A stretch of 64,000 nt of DNA from Akkermansia muciniphila. GTDB taxonomy: Bacteria; Verrucomicrobiota; Verrucomicrobiia; Opitutales; Opitutaceae. The notes under the pieces were generated by a model, which did not search any database, was not told where the DNA came from, and saw only the letters and a list, made by a program, of their open reading frames with translations. Positions 54,363-63,402 of the stretch are shown here, piece by piece. Location of the stretch: assembly GCA_945898185.1 (NCBI GenBank), contig CAMDHP010000001.1:1-64000 (forward strand), in the 5' to 3' direction. The position numbers were made by a program, and so were the translations under genes. Each line of letters starts with the position of its first letter. The first letter of the stretch is position 1.

Positions 54363-56321
54363 TTAGTGGCTGTCGCCGTGGTCGGGCTTTGCGTTTCCGT
54401 CCTTGTCAAGGTGCAGGTGGTAGCCGCCCGGGCCTTCGAAGGCCCAACCGATGACACCGAGGAACGTGACCACGCCGCCGATGATGGCACCGAGGAAGAA
54501 ATGGTGGGCGAAGCAAAGACCGCCGAACAACATGCCGCAGGCCGTGAGAATCGGGAACCAAGACTGACTCGGCATGTGAATTCCGCCGTGGGACTCCTCA
54601 TCCTTGGCGTGAAGAGCGCTCTCCTCTGCAATCTCCTTGGCGTTGGTCTTCTCATACCAGAAAGCGTCGCGCGCGTGGACCGTCGGGGTGACGTGGAAAT
54701 TGTGCTCGGGCGGAGGAACGGTAGGCACCGACCACTCCAAGGTGCGGGCATCCCAGGGGTCGCGTTTGATTTTTTTGCCCTTCGCGTAGGTATAGACGAT
54801 TACGACGAAGTAGATGAAGATACCGATGCCGAGGATGAAGGCGCCGATGGAGGCGATGAGGTTGCCCGTGTTCCAGCCCATGTTGCCGTCGTAAACGGCG
54901 GTGCGGCGCGGCATACCGTTGAGCCCGAGGAAGTGCATCGGAAAGAAGGTCACGTTGAAGCCGACGAAAATGACCCAGAAGGAGAGTTTTCCCCAGAACT
55001 CGGAGACCATGCGGCCAAAAACGAGCGGGAAATAGTAATGAACGCCAGCGAGGAGGGCGAAGATCGAACCTCCGATGAGCACATAGTGAAAATGGGCGAC
55101 CACGAAGTAACTATCCTGCTGCTGAGCGTCGGCGGGGGCGGCGGAGTGCATGACGCCGGAGAAGCCGCCCATCATAAACATCCAGATGAAGCCGAGGGCA
55201 AACATCATGGGCGTGCGGGTGTGAATCTGGCCGCCCCAGAGGGTGCCGATCCAGTTGAAAATCTTCACTCCGGTGGGCACCGCGATCGCCATGGTGGCGA
55301 GGGAGAAGGCGGCTGTCGCCATCGTCCCAAGACCCGTGGTGAACATGTGGTGGGACCACACGCCGAAGCCGAGGAAACCGATGACCGCGCCCGAGAACAC
55401 CACGATGGGATAACCGAAAAGCGGCTTGCGCGAGAAGGTGGGCAGAATCTCGGAAACGATGCCCATCGCCGGCAGAATCAGAATATAAACCTCAGGGTGA
55501 CCGAAGATCCAGAAAAGGTGCTGCCAAAGAATCGGGAGACCGCCCTTTGAAACCTCGAAGAAACCCGTTCCGAAGGAGCGGTCCATCATCAGCTCAACCA
55601 GCGCGATCGTAATGGCGGGGAACGAAAGGATGATGAGGAAGGCGGTGAAGAGCGTCATCCAAGTGAACACCGGCAGGCGCATCATAGTAAGGCCCGGAGC
55701 GCGCATATTGATGATCGTGACGATGAAATTCAGCGAGCCGATGACGGACGACACACCGAGGATTTGCAGGCCCATGACCCAGAGATCAGTGGACACGTCG
55801 CCTTTGAAGTGGGTGGAGAACTGATTGGAAGTAAGCGGAGCGTAGCCGAACCAGCCGACATCGGGCGCACCGGCCTTGGTGAACCAGCCGACATTAAGAA
55901 TGATGGCGCCGGCCAGAAACACCCAGAAGGCGAAACCATTCAAACGAGGAAAGGCGACGTCACGCGCGCCGATTTGCAGCGGCATGAGGTAGTTGAAAAA
56001 CGCGGCCGATAGCGGCATGACGGCGAGGAAGATCATCGTCGTCGCGTGCATGGTGAACATCTCGTTATAGGCCTGGTGGGTGAGGAACGTGTTGTTCGGC
56101 ACCGCGAGTTGCACGCGGATGAGCAAGGCCTCAAAGCCGCCTACGAGGAAGAAGAACAGTGAGAATATGCCATAGAGCAGGCCGATCTTTTTGTGGTCCA
56201 CGGTGGTCAGCCAGGAGACGATGCCGGTCTTGGCGACGGGTCGGGTGAAAAACCAGGGGCGTGCGACGAGCTTGGGCGCGCGGTCGGTAGCGGTGTAGGC
56301 GGATTTGAGAGCGGCTTCCAT
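54363..56321 (-). CDS. ctaD: Cytochrome c oxidase subunit I (caa3-type)
   Basis: This is the catalytic subunit with heme a, heme a3 and CuB. The 652-residue protein shows the CuB/His-Tyr site 'FWIFGHPEVYILILPAMGI', the K-channel/His pair region 'GVWSHHMFTTGLG', and the heme ligands in 'YFVVAHFHYVLIGGSIFALL'. About 12 core membrane helices are followed by a C-terminal extension (about 530-652). That extension contains two further hydrophobic segments ('FPILTACGMLFGGLCFAHHF', 'LGAIIGGVVTFLGVIGWAFE') and a charged tail ending 'KPDHGDSH'. 75 bases after ctaC. Confidence 0.95.
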   Translation of the reverse strand: MEAALKSAYTATDRAPKLVARPWFFTRPVAKTGIVSWLTTVDHKKIGLLYGIFSLFFFLVGGFEALLIRVQLAVPNNTFLTHQAYNEMFTMHATTMIFLAVMPLSAAFFNYLMPLQIGARDVAFPRLNGFAFWVFLAGAIILNVGWFTKAGAPDVGWFGYAPLTSNQFSTHFKGDVSTDLWVMGLQILGVSSVIGSLNFIVTIINMRAPGLTMMRLPVFTWMTLFTAFLIILSFPAITIALVELMMDRSFGTGFFEVSKGGLPILWQHLFWIFGHPEVYILILPAMGIVSEILPTFSRKPLFGYPIVVFSGAVIGFLGFGVWSHHMFTTGLGTMATAAFSLATMAIAVPTGVKIFNWIGTLWGGQIHTRTPMMFALGFIWMFMMGGFSGVMHSAAPADAQQQDSYFVVAHFHYVLIGGSIFALLAGVHYYFPLVFGRMVSEFWGKLSFWVIFVGFNVTFFPMHFLGLNGMPRRTAVYDGNMGWNTGNLIASIGAFILGIGIFIYFVVIVYTYAKGKKIKRDPWDARTLEWSVPTVPPPEHNFHVTPTVHARDAFWYEKTNAKEIAEESALHAKDEESHGGIHMPSQSWFPILTACGMLFGGLCFAHHFFLGAIIGGVVTFLGVIGWAFEGPGGYHLHLDKDGNAKPDHGDSH

Positions 56322-56396
56322 GGGGAAGGGTGTTGATTGAAGGTTGGAGAAAAAGGAAAGGAGGCGGGAGGGGGCGCGGCGGCTTCGAGCGGATAT

Positions 56397-57656
56397 TTAT
56401 TTGAGGCTGTGGAGATACTCAACCAGAGCGCGGGCCTCGTCGTCGGAGACCTTGATGTGCTCGACGGTCATATCGCCCTCGGCATCAGCGGTCATGTAAC
56501 CGGCCATGCCGTTCACGCCCCTATACATTTTGTTGCCGGGTTTGACGTTGTTGGGCTGGGTGATCCAGCGGTGAAGATTGACCTTGGAGTTTTCGAGCAG
56601 GCCGGCGGCAACCGTGGTGCGAGAGCCGAAATGGGTAAGGTCGGGGCCATTGACGCCCATGCCATCGTGACCGCGCACGGCGTGGCAGGTGATGCAGCTC
56701 TTCTCCTTAAAAACAGTGCGACCATGGAGGGCTAACGCGACGTCCTCGCCGGCATCGACTTCCTGCTTAGCAACCCAATGGCCCATCGGATCAGCGTCGA
56801 ACTCGGCGGTGTAGCCCGGGGAGTTGCGTTTGGGATTCGAAAGCGGAACGTAACCGGCCGCTACGAGCTTGGGTTGTTCGGGCGCTACGGCGGGGATGCG
56901 CGCAGGTTGTCTCTGCTTGGCGATCCACTTGGCGAAGTCGGCCTCAGCAAGCGCGACGACGCGGAAACGCATCACGGAATGGGACTCGCCGCAGAACTCG
57001 GCGCATTGGCCCCAGAAGTAGCCGGGCTCATCGGACTGCAACCAGAGGTGATTGCCACGATTGGGCATCATGTCCACCTTGCCGGCAAGCTTCGGAACCC
57101 AAAAGGAATGGATGACGTCGGCAGTGCGCAGATTCACGCGCACGGGGCGCCCAGCGGGAATCACGAGTTCGTTGGCATTAACCAGCGTGCCGGTTCCATC
57201 AATCTGCTCGGAAGGATACTCGAACTTAAACCACCACTGCAGGCCGTGGGCGTTAACCTCGTAGGCGTTGGCGCGCTGCTCTTCCGGGACGTCGTAGGTA
57301 TACCAGATGGCGCGAAGGGTGGGCACTGCGATCACCACCAAGGCAGCGATAGAGAGGGCGATCAGGCCGAGCTCGACAAAGGGGTTGCCGTGGCCTTGGG
57401 GCGGCATGGTCTTATTGGCATCGTCCTTGCGCGCCTTGAATTTCAGGGTGGCGTAGGCAAGCACGCCGGCGACGAGCACAAAGACGAGCATGGTGACCCA
57501 GAGCGTCACGTAAAACACATCAAGTTGTGTGCGCGCGACGGGACCCTTCGTTTCAAAGGTGGATTGATGACCAGACAGCCATCCGCTAGTAAACAACGGC
57601 AGACATGCGACCGCGGCGGCGGTCGCCAAACGGCGAGAGATTGTGGCAAAACTCAT
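56397..57656 (-). CDS. ctaC: Cytochrome c oxidase subunit II with fused cytochrome c domain
   Basis: Subunit II takes electrons into the CuA centre. The 419-residue product has a signal-like first helix, two membrane helices ('VTLWVTMLVFVLVAGVLAYA' and 'LIALSIAALVVIAVPTLRAI'), the CuA site 'WGQCAEFCGESHSVMRFRV', and a C-terminal class I cytochrome c domain (about 310-419). That domain has the heme site 'KSCITCHAVRGHDGMG' and a distal Met in the 'NKMYRGVNGMAGYMTA' region. The fusion defines a caa3-type oxidase. It is the first gene of the operon; no sco or heme-A synthase genes are in the window. Confidence 0.95.
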   Translation of the reverse strand: MSFATISRRLATAAAVACLPLFTSGWLSGHQSTFETKGPVARTQLDVFYVTLWVTMLVFVLVAGVLAYATLKFKARKDDANKTMPPQGHGNPFVELGLIALSIAALVVIAVPTLRAIWYTYDVPEEQRANAYEVNAHGLQWWFKFEYPSEQIDGTGTLVNANELVIPAGRPVRVNLRTADVIHSFWVPKLAGKVDMMPNRGNHLWLQSDEPGYFWGQCAEFCGESHSVMRFRVVALAEADFAKWIAKQRQPARIPAVAPEQPKLVAAGYVPLSNPKRNSPGYTAEFDADPMGHWVAKQEVDAGEDVALALHGRTVFKEKSCITCHAVRGHDGMGVNGPDLTHFGSRTTVAAGLLENSKVNLHRWITQPNNVKPGNKMYRGVNGMAGYMTADAEGDMTVEHIKVSDDEARALVEYLHSLK

Positions 57657-57852
57657 GGATCGTGTAAGTCTAATTTGCGCCCGTAGGTGCGAAAAGGGGC
57701 GAGCGTTTGCAGTGGTGAAAGGGAATCAAGCTGCAATTTCGGTGGGACTTTATAAAAACGAGAACATCGGCGGCGGCAAACCTACACGTCCCAGCCCAAA
57801 GTCAAAAAAATGCTGAAGTCCGGTTGCGCCAGCCGGCCAAAAACGCACGCGC

Positions 57853-58539
57853 TCAGCCGACGGCAGGGCGGCCGGACTTCTTCAGCTCCTCAAGGTGGCG
57901 GATGTCCTGCGCCTGCGCCAAGAAAACCATTTCCTCGGCGATGTTGGTCGCATGGTCCGCGATGCGTTCAATGGATTTGGAGATAAACATCAACTCAAGG
58001 GCGCGAGTGATGTTACCCGGCTTCTCGATCATATAGCTGCTGAGCTCGCGGTAGAGTTGCTTGTTGATGTCGTCCACTTCCTTGTCGCGGCGAACGACGG
58101 CGAGGGCTTTCTCGATATCGCCAGAGAGAAAGGTGTCCATGGCGTCGCGCAGCATTTCGATGGCGATGCCGGCCATGCGTGGGATGTCCACGTAGGCCTT
58201 GAGCGGGGGCTCGGCGGCGAGTTTGACTGCGCGTTTGGCGATGCTGGTGGCCTCGTCCCCGACGCGCTCGAGGTCGTGCGAGGCCTTCATGCCGACGATA
58301 ACAAGACGGAGTTCCGTGGCGATGGGCGCGCGAAGATTCATGTAACGTATCGCCTCGTTATCTATCTGCTTCTCGAGGTCGTCGAGTTCGTCGTCAGCGG
58401 CGATCACCTGATCGGCGAGGCCGACATCCGACTCTACCAGAGCCTTGATCGCATCGCGCACCTGGCGGATGGAAACCTCACCCATGCGGATGAGGCCGGA
58501 GCGGAAGGTTTCGAGTTCGGAGTCAAAGAAGCGTTTCAT
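57853..58539 (-). CDS. phoU: Phosphate signalling regulator PhoU
   Basis: PhoU negatively modulates Pst transport and PhoR signalling. From the ATG at 58539 the 228-residue protein has two PhoU helical-bundle repeats, each with the metal-binding E/DxxxD pattern: 'MKASHDLERVGDEATSIAKR' in the first and 'MFISKSIERIADHATNIAEE' in the second. It is the last gene of the phosphate cluster, 129 bases after pstB. The gap holds two GTGAGCAGTGAGTAGTGGGT-like and CACTGCTCGCCAC-like words, possibly a weak inverted repeat. Confidence 0.94.
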   Translation of the reverse strand: MKRFFDSELETFRSGLIRMGEVSIRQVRDAIKALVESDVGLADQVIAADDELDDLEKQIDNEAIRYMNLRAPIATELRLVIVGMKASHDLERVGDEATSIAKRAVKLAAEPPLKAYVDIPRMAGIAIEMLRDAMDTFLSGDIEKALAVVRRDKEVDDINKQLYRELSSYMIEKPGNITRALELMFISKSIERIADHATNIAEEMVFLAQAQDIRHLEELKKSGRPAVG

Positions 58540-58668
58540 TCTAAAAGGGGTGGGTAGCGAGGGGTGAGCAGTGAGTAGTGGGTCATGGGTGGAAGTATCC
58601 AAGCGCAAAGGCGGATCGATCTCTTCACTGCTCGCCACCTACTAACCGCTCCTTGAGAATACTTTGAC

Positions 58669-59541
58669 TTAGCCAAAACGGCCCGAGACGTAAGCCTCGG
58701 TCTGGGCGTTGGCGGGATTCATGAATATGGTGCGAGTATCTGCGTATTCGATCAGTTTTCCCATGTAGAAAAACGCCGTTTTATCCGAGCAGCGGGCGGC
58801 CTGCTGCATCGAGTGGGTGACGATGATAATCGTAAACTGCTTTTTCAACTCGTGGATGAGTTCCTCCACTTTGGCGGTAGCGATAGGGTCGAGGGCGGAG
58901 CACGGCTCGTCCATCAGGATGACCTCGGGCTCGACCGCGATAGTGCGGGCGATGCAGAGGCGCTGCTGTTGACCGCCAGAGAGGCTTAGGCCGCTCTCGT
59001 GCAGGCGATCCTTGACCTCGTCCCACAGGGCGGCACCGCGAAGGGATTTCTCCACCACCTCATCAAGTCGTGCCTTGCTTTTAACTCCCTGAATGCGAAG
59101 CCCGTAGACGATATTCTCATAAATGGATTTAGGAAACGGGTTCGATTTTTGAAACACCATCCCGACGCGTTTACGCAGCTCGATGGAATCAACATCGCGA
59201 CCGTAAATATCAACTCCGCGCACCTTCACTCCACCGCGTGTAATTCGGGTGCCGTCAATCAGGTCGTTCATGCGGTTGAGGCAGCGCAGAAGGGTGGATT
59301 TACCGCAGCCGGAGGGCCCGATGAAGGCGGTGACCCGCTTGTCGTCCAGCTTCAAGTTGATGTCGAAAAGCGCCTGCTTGGTCCCGTAGTAGAAATCGAA
59401 ATCCTTAATCTCGATCAAGGTGTCGGCGCGATCGTCCTCGGAAGGCACCGAAGAGACCTTGAATGTGCGGGAGGCGGGCGTGTCGGCAGGCGTTTCCATG
59501 GGCGAGGAGAGAGGGGTGCGGGAAGAAGTAGTTGTTACCAT
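58669..59541 (-). CDS. pstB: Phosphate ABC transporter ATP-binding protein
   Basis: PstB powers high-affinity phosphate import. The protein shows Walker A '[20 protein letters not shown]', Q-loop '[20 protein letters not shown]', signature '[18 protein letters not shown]', Walker B '[20 protein letters not shown]' and '[20 protein letters not shown]'. The C-terminal 'EAYVSGRFG' is the usual PstB ending. The start at 59541 overlaps the pstA stop by seven bases; a second ATG (METPADTP, about 42 bases in) is possible. The N-terminus is about 40 residues longer than typical PstB whichever start is used. Confidence 0.95.
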   Translation of the reverse strand: MVTTTSSRTPLSSPMETPADTPASRTFKVSSVPSEDDRADTLIEIKDFDFYYGTKQALFDINLKLDDKRVTAFIGPSGCGKSTLLRCLNRMNDLIDGTRITRGGVKVRGVDIYGRDVDSIELRKRVGMVFQKSNPFPKSIYENIVYGLRIQGVKSKARLDEVVEKSLRGAALWDEVKDRLHESGLSLSGGQQQRLCIARTIAVEPEVILMDEPCSALDPIATAKVEELIHELKKQFTIIIVTHSMQQAARCSDKTAFFYMGKLIEYADTRTIFMNPANAQTEAYVSGRFG

Positions 59542-60614
59542 TTGTAGCGTCCGCGAAGATTATTGCGCAAAAGAATAGAGGCGAGGGCGATCAGGGCCAC
59601 GATGCCCAGGAAGACGAAGGCTGTGCCGTATTGAACCCGCGAAGTGTATTCATTCTGAGGGATCTTGGAGGAGACCACGTAGATGTGGTAGGGCAGCGCC
59701 ATGACGCCTTGGAAGAAAAAGTCGGATACTTTTTCCACATCCCAAGGCAATTTGTCGCGCACAACGTAAGCCGCGGTAAACATGATCGGAGCAGTCTCGC
59801 CGGCGACGCGGGCAATGCCGAGGATTGACGAGGTGAGGATGCCGGGAAGCGCGTAGGGCAGCACGTTGCTGCGGATGGTCTGCCACTTTGTCGCGCCGAG
59901 AGCGAGGGAGCCCTCGCGGAAGCCCTGGGGCACTGCTTTCAGCGCCTCTTCGGACGCGGTGATGACCACCGGCAGCACCATGAACGCCAGGGTGAACCAA
60001 CCGGCGAGCAGGGAGACATTCCAGTCAAAGAAAATCACGAACATGCCGAAACCAAAAAGCCCGAAGACGATGGAGGGCACTCCCGCCAAGTTAAGAATCG
60101 CGAGTCGGACGAAGCGCACAAAAGCACCGTCCTTGGCGTATTCGCTGAGGAATATCGCGCTCGCGACGCCAAGGGTGAGTGCGATGGCCATCGAGCCGAC
60201 CACCAACAACACGGTGCCGACGATGCAGGGCCAGATGCCGCCGGCGGAGTAGACATAGCTCTCCGACTTGAACTGGGGAGCGGGCTCGCCGGCAGCAAGA
60301 GCCGAGGCGATTCTGGACTCGCGATACGCACGATACTCAGTGTCGCCCATCTCACGCTTCACTCCTCCATCCTCAAAAACATAAAGCGTCTCAGGCGCCT
60401 CGCTGAGGAAGGTGTTGGTGACATACGGAAAGTGCTCGGTGGATTTAAACGCACCGAAAACAGTGGATGACCCCTTCAGAATGATGTCGCCGAAGACCGC
60501 CAGGCCGGCGAGCAAGATGATGTAGGTCGCGACCCGAAAAAACCAGAAGGTGGCGTTCTCAAACTTTCGTCCGGCGGTGGGGCGACTGGCAAAGGGATGG
60601 GCAGGCGTGCTCAT
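59535..60614 (-). CDS. pstA: Phosphate ABC transporter permease PstA
   Basis: This inner-membrane permease of the Pst importer has 359 residues from the ATG at 60614 (a TTG three codons earlier is the alternative), six hydrophobic segments and the permease signature in '[20 protein letters not shown]'. After the first helix there is an extra periplasmic loop of about 60 residues (about 57-115, including '[19 protein letters not shown]'), which makes the protein longer than the usual 280-300. The gene starts five bases after pstC and overlaps pstB. Confidence 0.93.
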   Translation of the reverse strand: MSTPAHPFASRPTAGRKFENATFWFFRVATYIILLAGLAVFGDIILKGSSTVFGAFKSTEHFPYVTNTFLSEAPETLYVFEDGGVKREMGDTEYRAYRESRIASALAAGEPAPQFKSESYVYSAGGIWPCIVGTVLLVVGSMAIALTLGVASAIFLSEYAKDGAFVRFVRLAILNLAGVPSIVFGLFGFGMFVIFFDWNVSLLAGWFTLAFMVLPVVITASEEALKAVPQGFREGSLALGATKWQTIRSNVLPYALPGILTSSILGIARVAGETAPIMFTAAYVVRDKLPWDVEKVSDFFFQGVMALPYHIYVVSSKIPQNEYTSRVQYGTAFVFLGIVALIALASILLRNNLRGRYKW

Positions 60615-60619
60615 GATAA

Positions 60620-62371
60620 TCAACCGACGGAGATGCGGTATTTACGAACGATTTTCTGCGCCAGATAGTTCAACAACAGGGCGATAAAGAAGAGCACCAA
60701 ACCCACCACGAAGAGGGCGCGGTAATGAATGCCGCCACGGGCGACCTCACCCATTTCCTGCGCGATGATGCCAGTCATCGTGTGCACCGGCTGGACCGCG
60801 ACCGCGAGGCCGGCAGTGAAGTCCGGAATAGCGATGCGATTACCCGCGCAGAGCAACACCACCATCGTCTCGCCCATCACGCGACCCAAGCCGAGCAAGA
60901 CCGCCGACACGATGCCGGAGAGCGCAGCCGGAACGACGATGCGGACAATGGTCTGCAAGCGCGACGCGCCGAGGGCAAAGGACGCCTCCTTGAAGGCTCG
61001 CGGGACGTTGTTAATCGCATCCTCGGCCAGGGTGAAAATCGTCGGCACCGCGATTAGCGCGAGCAAAACGCCGGCGGTCAGTGCGTTGAGCCGCTCCGAA
61101 TAGGGAAAGCCCGGTATCCAGCTGAGCGACTCGAATTGCGAGAGCGCGCGCAGGGTCTGGCCGAGCACTGCGATGCCGAAAAATCCCAGCACCACGGAGG
61201 GAATCGCGGAGATAAACTCGATCGCGGGCTTGACCAGTTTTTGCTCCCGCGGGCCCGCGACTTGGTTGATGTAGATCGCAGCGCAGACCCCGAGCGGCAC
61301 CGCAATAATAAGGGCGATGAGCGAGATCACCAGCGAGCCGACAAACAAGGGCACCACGCCATACCAATCCTGCCAGAAACTCGCGGTCAGCCACTCCCGC
61401 CCAAAAATGAAACTGCTGAATGACTTCGACCACGTCACCGGCGTCAGCGGATCCCAAGCCTTGAGCCGCGCCTCGATGCCGGGGAACATCGCGACGTAGT
61501 CCTGCGTCAGCACCTTGAACCGATCCAGGCGGGGCTGAAGCGAGGCCACCGGCAGCACGGGGAGCTCGCGCACTGTCTCCTGCAAGGCGGCGGTAAACTC
61601 CCCGTTGATCTGTTGATAGGCGGGAAGGATGCCGGTGATGGCCGCGACCTCGGTTTTGAAATCAATCTCGCGGAGCTGAATCGCGTCGGCTTCGCCCTGC
61701 TTACCGGCCTGGATAAACTGCGAGCGGGCGACCTTGTAGTCCTCGTTTTCAATGTAGCGCGATTTGATACCGGTGGCGATCTCACCAAGATCGGAAACCA
61801 GACCGCGCACCGGGAGAACCGTATCGGAGTAGCGCTCGGCAAACGTATCAAAGACGGCGAGTTCGCCATTGATGGATGCGCCGAGAGCGGCGTCAGCCTT
61901 CTGCGCTTCAGCCAGCCGTGCCCGCGCCGAAACCAAGGTGGTCGAAGTGGCGCCGCCCTCTGCGCCGGCAAGTTGCTGCACCGCGTTTTTAGCCGCCTCC
62001 AAATCGGCCTGAATCACCGCGCCGCGCTCCTCGCGCAACGTGGCCACCACCTTCATGCGGATGGCGAAGAGATAGCGGGTAAGCGCGGTGTGATCCGCCT
62101 CCTGCTGGCGAATGATATCAATATACTCCAGGCCAGCCTGACGGTAAACGCGCAGGCTTTCGCGATTCTGGCCGAAAAACGCCGAGCCCTCGCGGAAAAG
62201 GAAAAAGGTAATCAGCGCGAGCACGATCACGGCCACGAAGGCATTGCCGCCGAAAAAGACGCGGATGCATTCGTCAAACGTGAGGCCGAAGAAACGGGTG
62301 CGGGCCTTTCTCACCGCGAACGGCTTGGCCGGAACGGCATCGGGAGAGACGGGTTGGACGTCAGACGGCAT
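60620..62371 (-). CDS. pstC: Phosphate ABC transporter permease PstC with large periplasmic insert
   Basis: This inner-membrane permease of the Pst importer is 583 residues long, roughly twice the usual length. After the first helix ('[15 protein letters not shown]', near residue 50) comes about 270 residues rich in Ala, Glu and Gln with coiled-coil character (for example '[20 protein letters not shown]') before the second helix at '[20 protein letters not shown]'. The permease core is then complete, with the signature '[20 protein letters not shown]'. The insert is predicted to be periplasmic, where PstS docks. Start chosen at the ATG at 62371; earlier in-frame codons cross the hairpin behind pstS. 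Confidence 0.92.
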   Translation of the reverse strand: MPSDVQPVSPDAVPAKPFAVRKARTRFFGLTFDECIRVFFGGNAFVAVIVLALITFFLFREGSAFFGQNRESLRVYRQAGLEYIDIIRQQEADHTALTRYLFAIRMKVVATLREERGAVIQADLEAAKNAVQQLAGAEGGATSTTLVSARARLAEAQKADAALGASINGELAVFDTFAERYSDTVLPVRGLVSDLGEIATGIKSRYIENEDYKVARSQFIQAGKQGEADAIQLREIDFKTEVAAITGILPAYQQINGEFTAALQETVRELPVLPVASLQPRLDRFKVLTQDYVAMFPGIEARLKAWDPLTPVTWSKSFSSFIFGREWLTASFWQDWYGVVPLFVGSLVISLIALIIAVPLGVCAAIYINQVAGPREQKLVKPAIEFISAIPSVVLGFFGIAVLGQTLRALSQFESLSWIPGFPYSERLNALTAGVLLALIAVPTIFTLAEDAINNVPRAFKEASFALGASRLQTIVRIVVPAALSGIVSAVLLGLGRVMGETMVVLLCAGNRIAIPDFTAGLAVAVQPVHTMTGIIAQEMGEVARGGIHYRALFVVGLVLFFIALLLNYLAQKIVRKYRISVG

Positions 62372-62443
62372 GGAATACGAAGTGAGCGGGGACGAAGGCG
62401 GGGCGCGGACGACGAGGCGGGAAGGCGATCGGCCGCAAAGCAA

Positions 62444-62476
62444 GAGGCCCGCCTGACGGTCGGTCAAGCGGGCCTC
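62444..62476 (-). terminator. Hairpin between pstS and pstC, possible attenuating terminator
   Basis: GAGGCCCGC (62444-62452) and GCGGGCCTC (62468-62476) form a 9-base stem with extra pairing in the loop. On the minus strand it is followed only by TTGCTTTGC, so it is a weak terminator or an RNA-stabilising hairpin. It lies 33 bases after the pstS stop, the position where pst operons often limit read-through. Confidence 0.6.
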
Positions 62477-62509
62477 CAGCAACAATTGAGTTACGAAACC
62501 GGGCAAGCG

Positions 62510-63319
62510 TTACTTGATCGCCATAAAACCCACCTTCTCGACGATTTTCTGGCCTGCCTCGCTCAGGGTGAACTCGATGAACTTCGCGGCTTCGCCAGTG
62601 GGCTCGCCGTTGGTGTAGTAATAGTTCGGCCGGGCGTAAGGATACTTCTTGCTTAGCACATTTTCTTTGCCCGGCGACTGACCCTCGATGGAAACCACAT
62701 GGATGCCGGGAGCATGGATATAAGCGAGACCGACGTAGCCGATGCCATTCGGGTTCTTGGCCACCTCGGCGGCGATCTGCTCGTTACCCGCCATCTTTTG
62801 GGAGGAGGCGGCGTAATCGCGCTTCTTCATCGCGAGATCCTTCCAATCCGAATAGGTGCCAGAGGACGTATTTCGGGTGTAGATGGAGATCGTGCCGGGG
62901 CTACCACCGATGGCTGACCAATCGGTCACGTCGCCAGTGAATATTTGCTCCACTTGGCGCTTGGTGAGGTCCTTGAGCGTGCTGTTGATGTTCACGATCA
63001 CGGCCATGCCGTCGAAGCAAACGATGATGGGCTTGAGTATGACACCCTTGGCGGCGCCACCGGAGAGCTCGGTGGGCTTTGCGCGGCGGGAGGACATGCC
63101 GATCTGGGCGGTGCTATCAATGATCGCAGTGAGGCCGGTGGTGGAGCCCTCGGCGGCGATTTCAAAGGAGACGCCAGGGTTGGCGGCCTTGTATTCCTCG
63201 GCCAGCATGGGGACGAGTTTGGCGCCGAGGGTATCGGAGCCTTTGATGACAAGCTTTTGGGCTTGGACTGGCAGGGCGGTCACCGCGACGAGGGCGGCGA
63301 GGGTGAGGAGGGAGCGCAT
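62510..63319 (-). CDS. pstS: Periplasmic phosphate-binding protein PstS
   Basis: PstS is the periplasmic binding component of the Pst importer. The 269-residue product starts with a signal peptide (about 1-20, 'LLTLAALVAVTALPVQAQ'), then 'LVIKGSDTLGAKLVPMLAEE' and the phosphate-loop region 'EIAAEGSTTGLTAIIDSTAQ' with 'IGMSSRRAK'. 'YTRNTSSGTYSDWKDLAM' and 'PNGIGYVGLAYI' are further family blocks. The short form resembles the PstS group of cyanobacteria and Verrucomicrobia rather than the longer E. coli protein. The ATG at 63319 is used because it gives a proper signal peptide. Upstream lies the gene of a putative porin. Confidence 0.94.
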   Translation of the reverse strand: MRSLLTLAALVAVTALPVQAQKLVIKGSDTLGAKLVPMLAEEYKAANPGVSFEIAAEGSTTGLTAIIDSTAQIGMSSRRAKPTELSGGAAKGVILKPIIVCFDGMAVIVNINSTLKDLTKRQVEQIFTGDVTDWSAIGGSPGTISIYTRNTSSGTYSDWKDLAMKKRDYAASSQKMAGNEQIAAEVAKNPNGIGYVGLAYIHAPGIHVVSIEGQSPGKENVLSKKYPYARPNYYYTNGEPTGEAAKFIEFTLSEAGQKIVEKVGFMAIK

Positions 63320-63402
63320 GGGATGGATTTGGATTAGGAATTGAGTCTGGGAATCAACTGATTGGCAATGCGCCAGTCGGTTGCGTGCCAAACAGGTTAC
63401 GG

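Noticed and set aside
63320..63402. Pho box between the porin and pstS
   Set aside because: No pair of CTGTCAT-like repeats with correct spacing; the best match is too weak to report.
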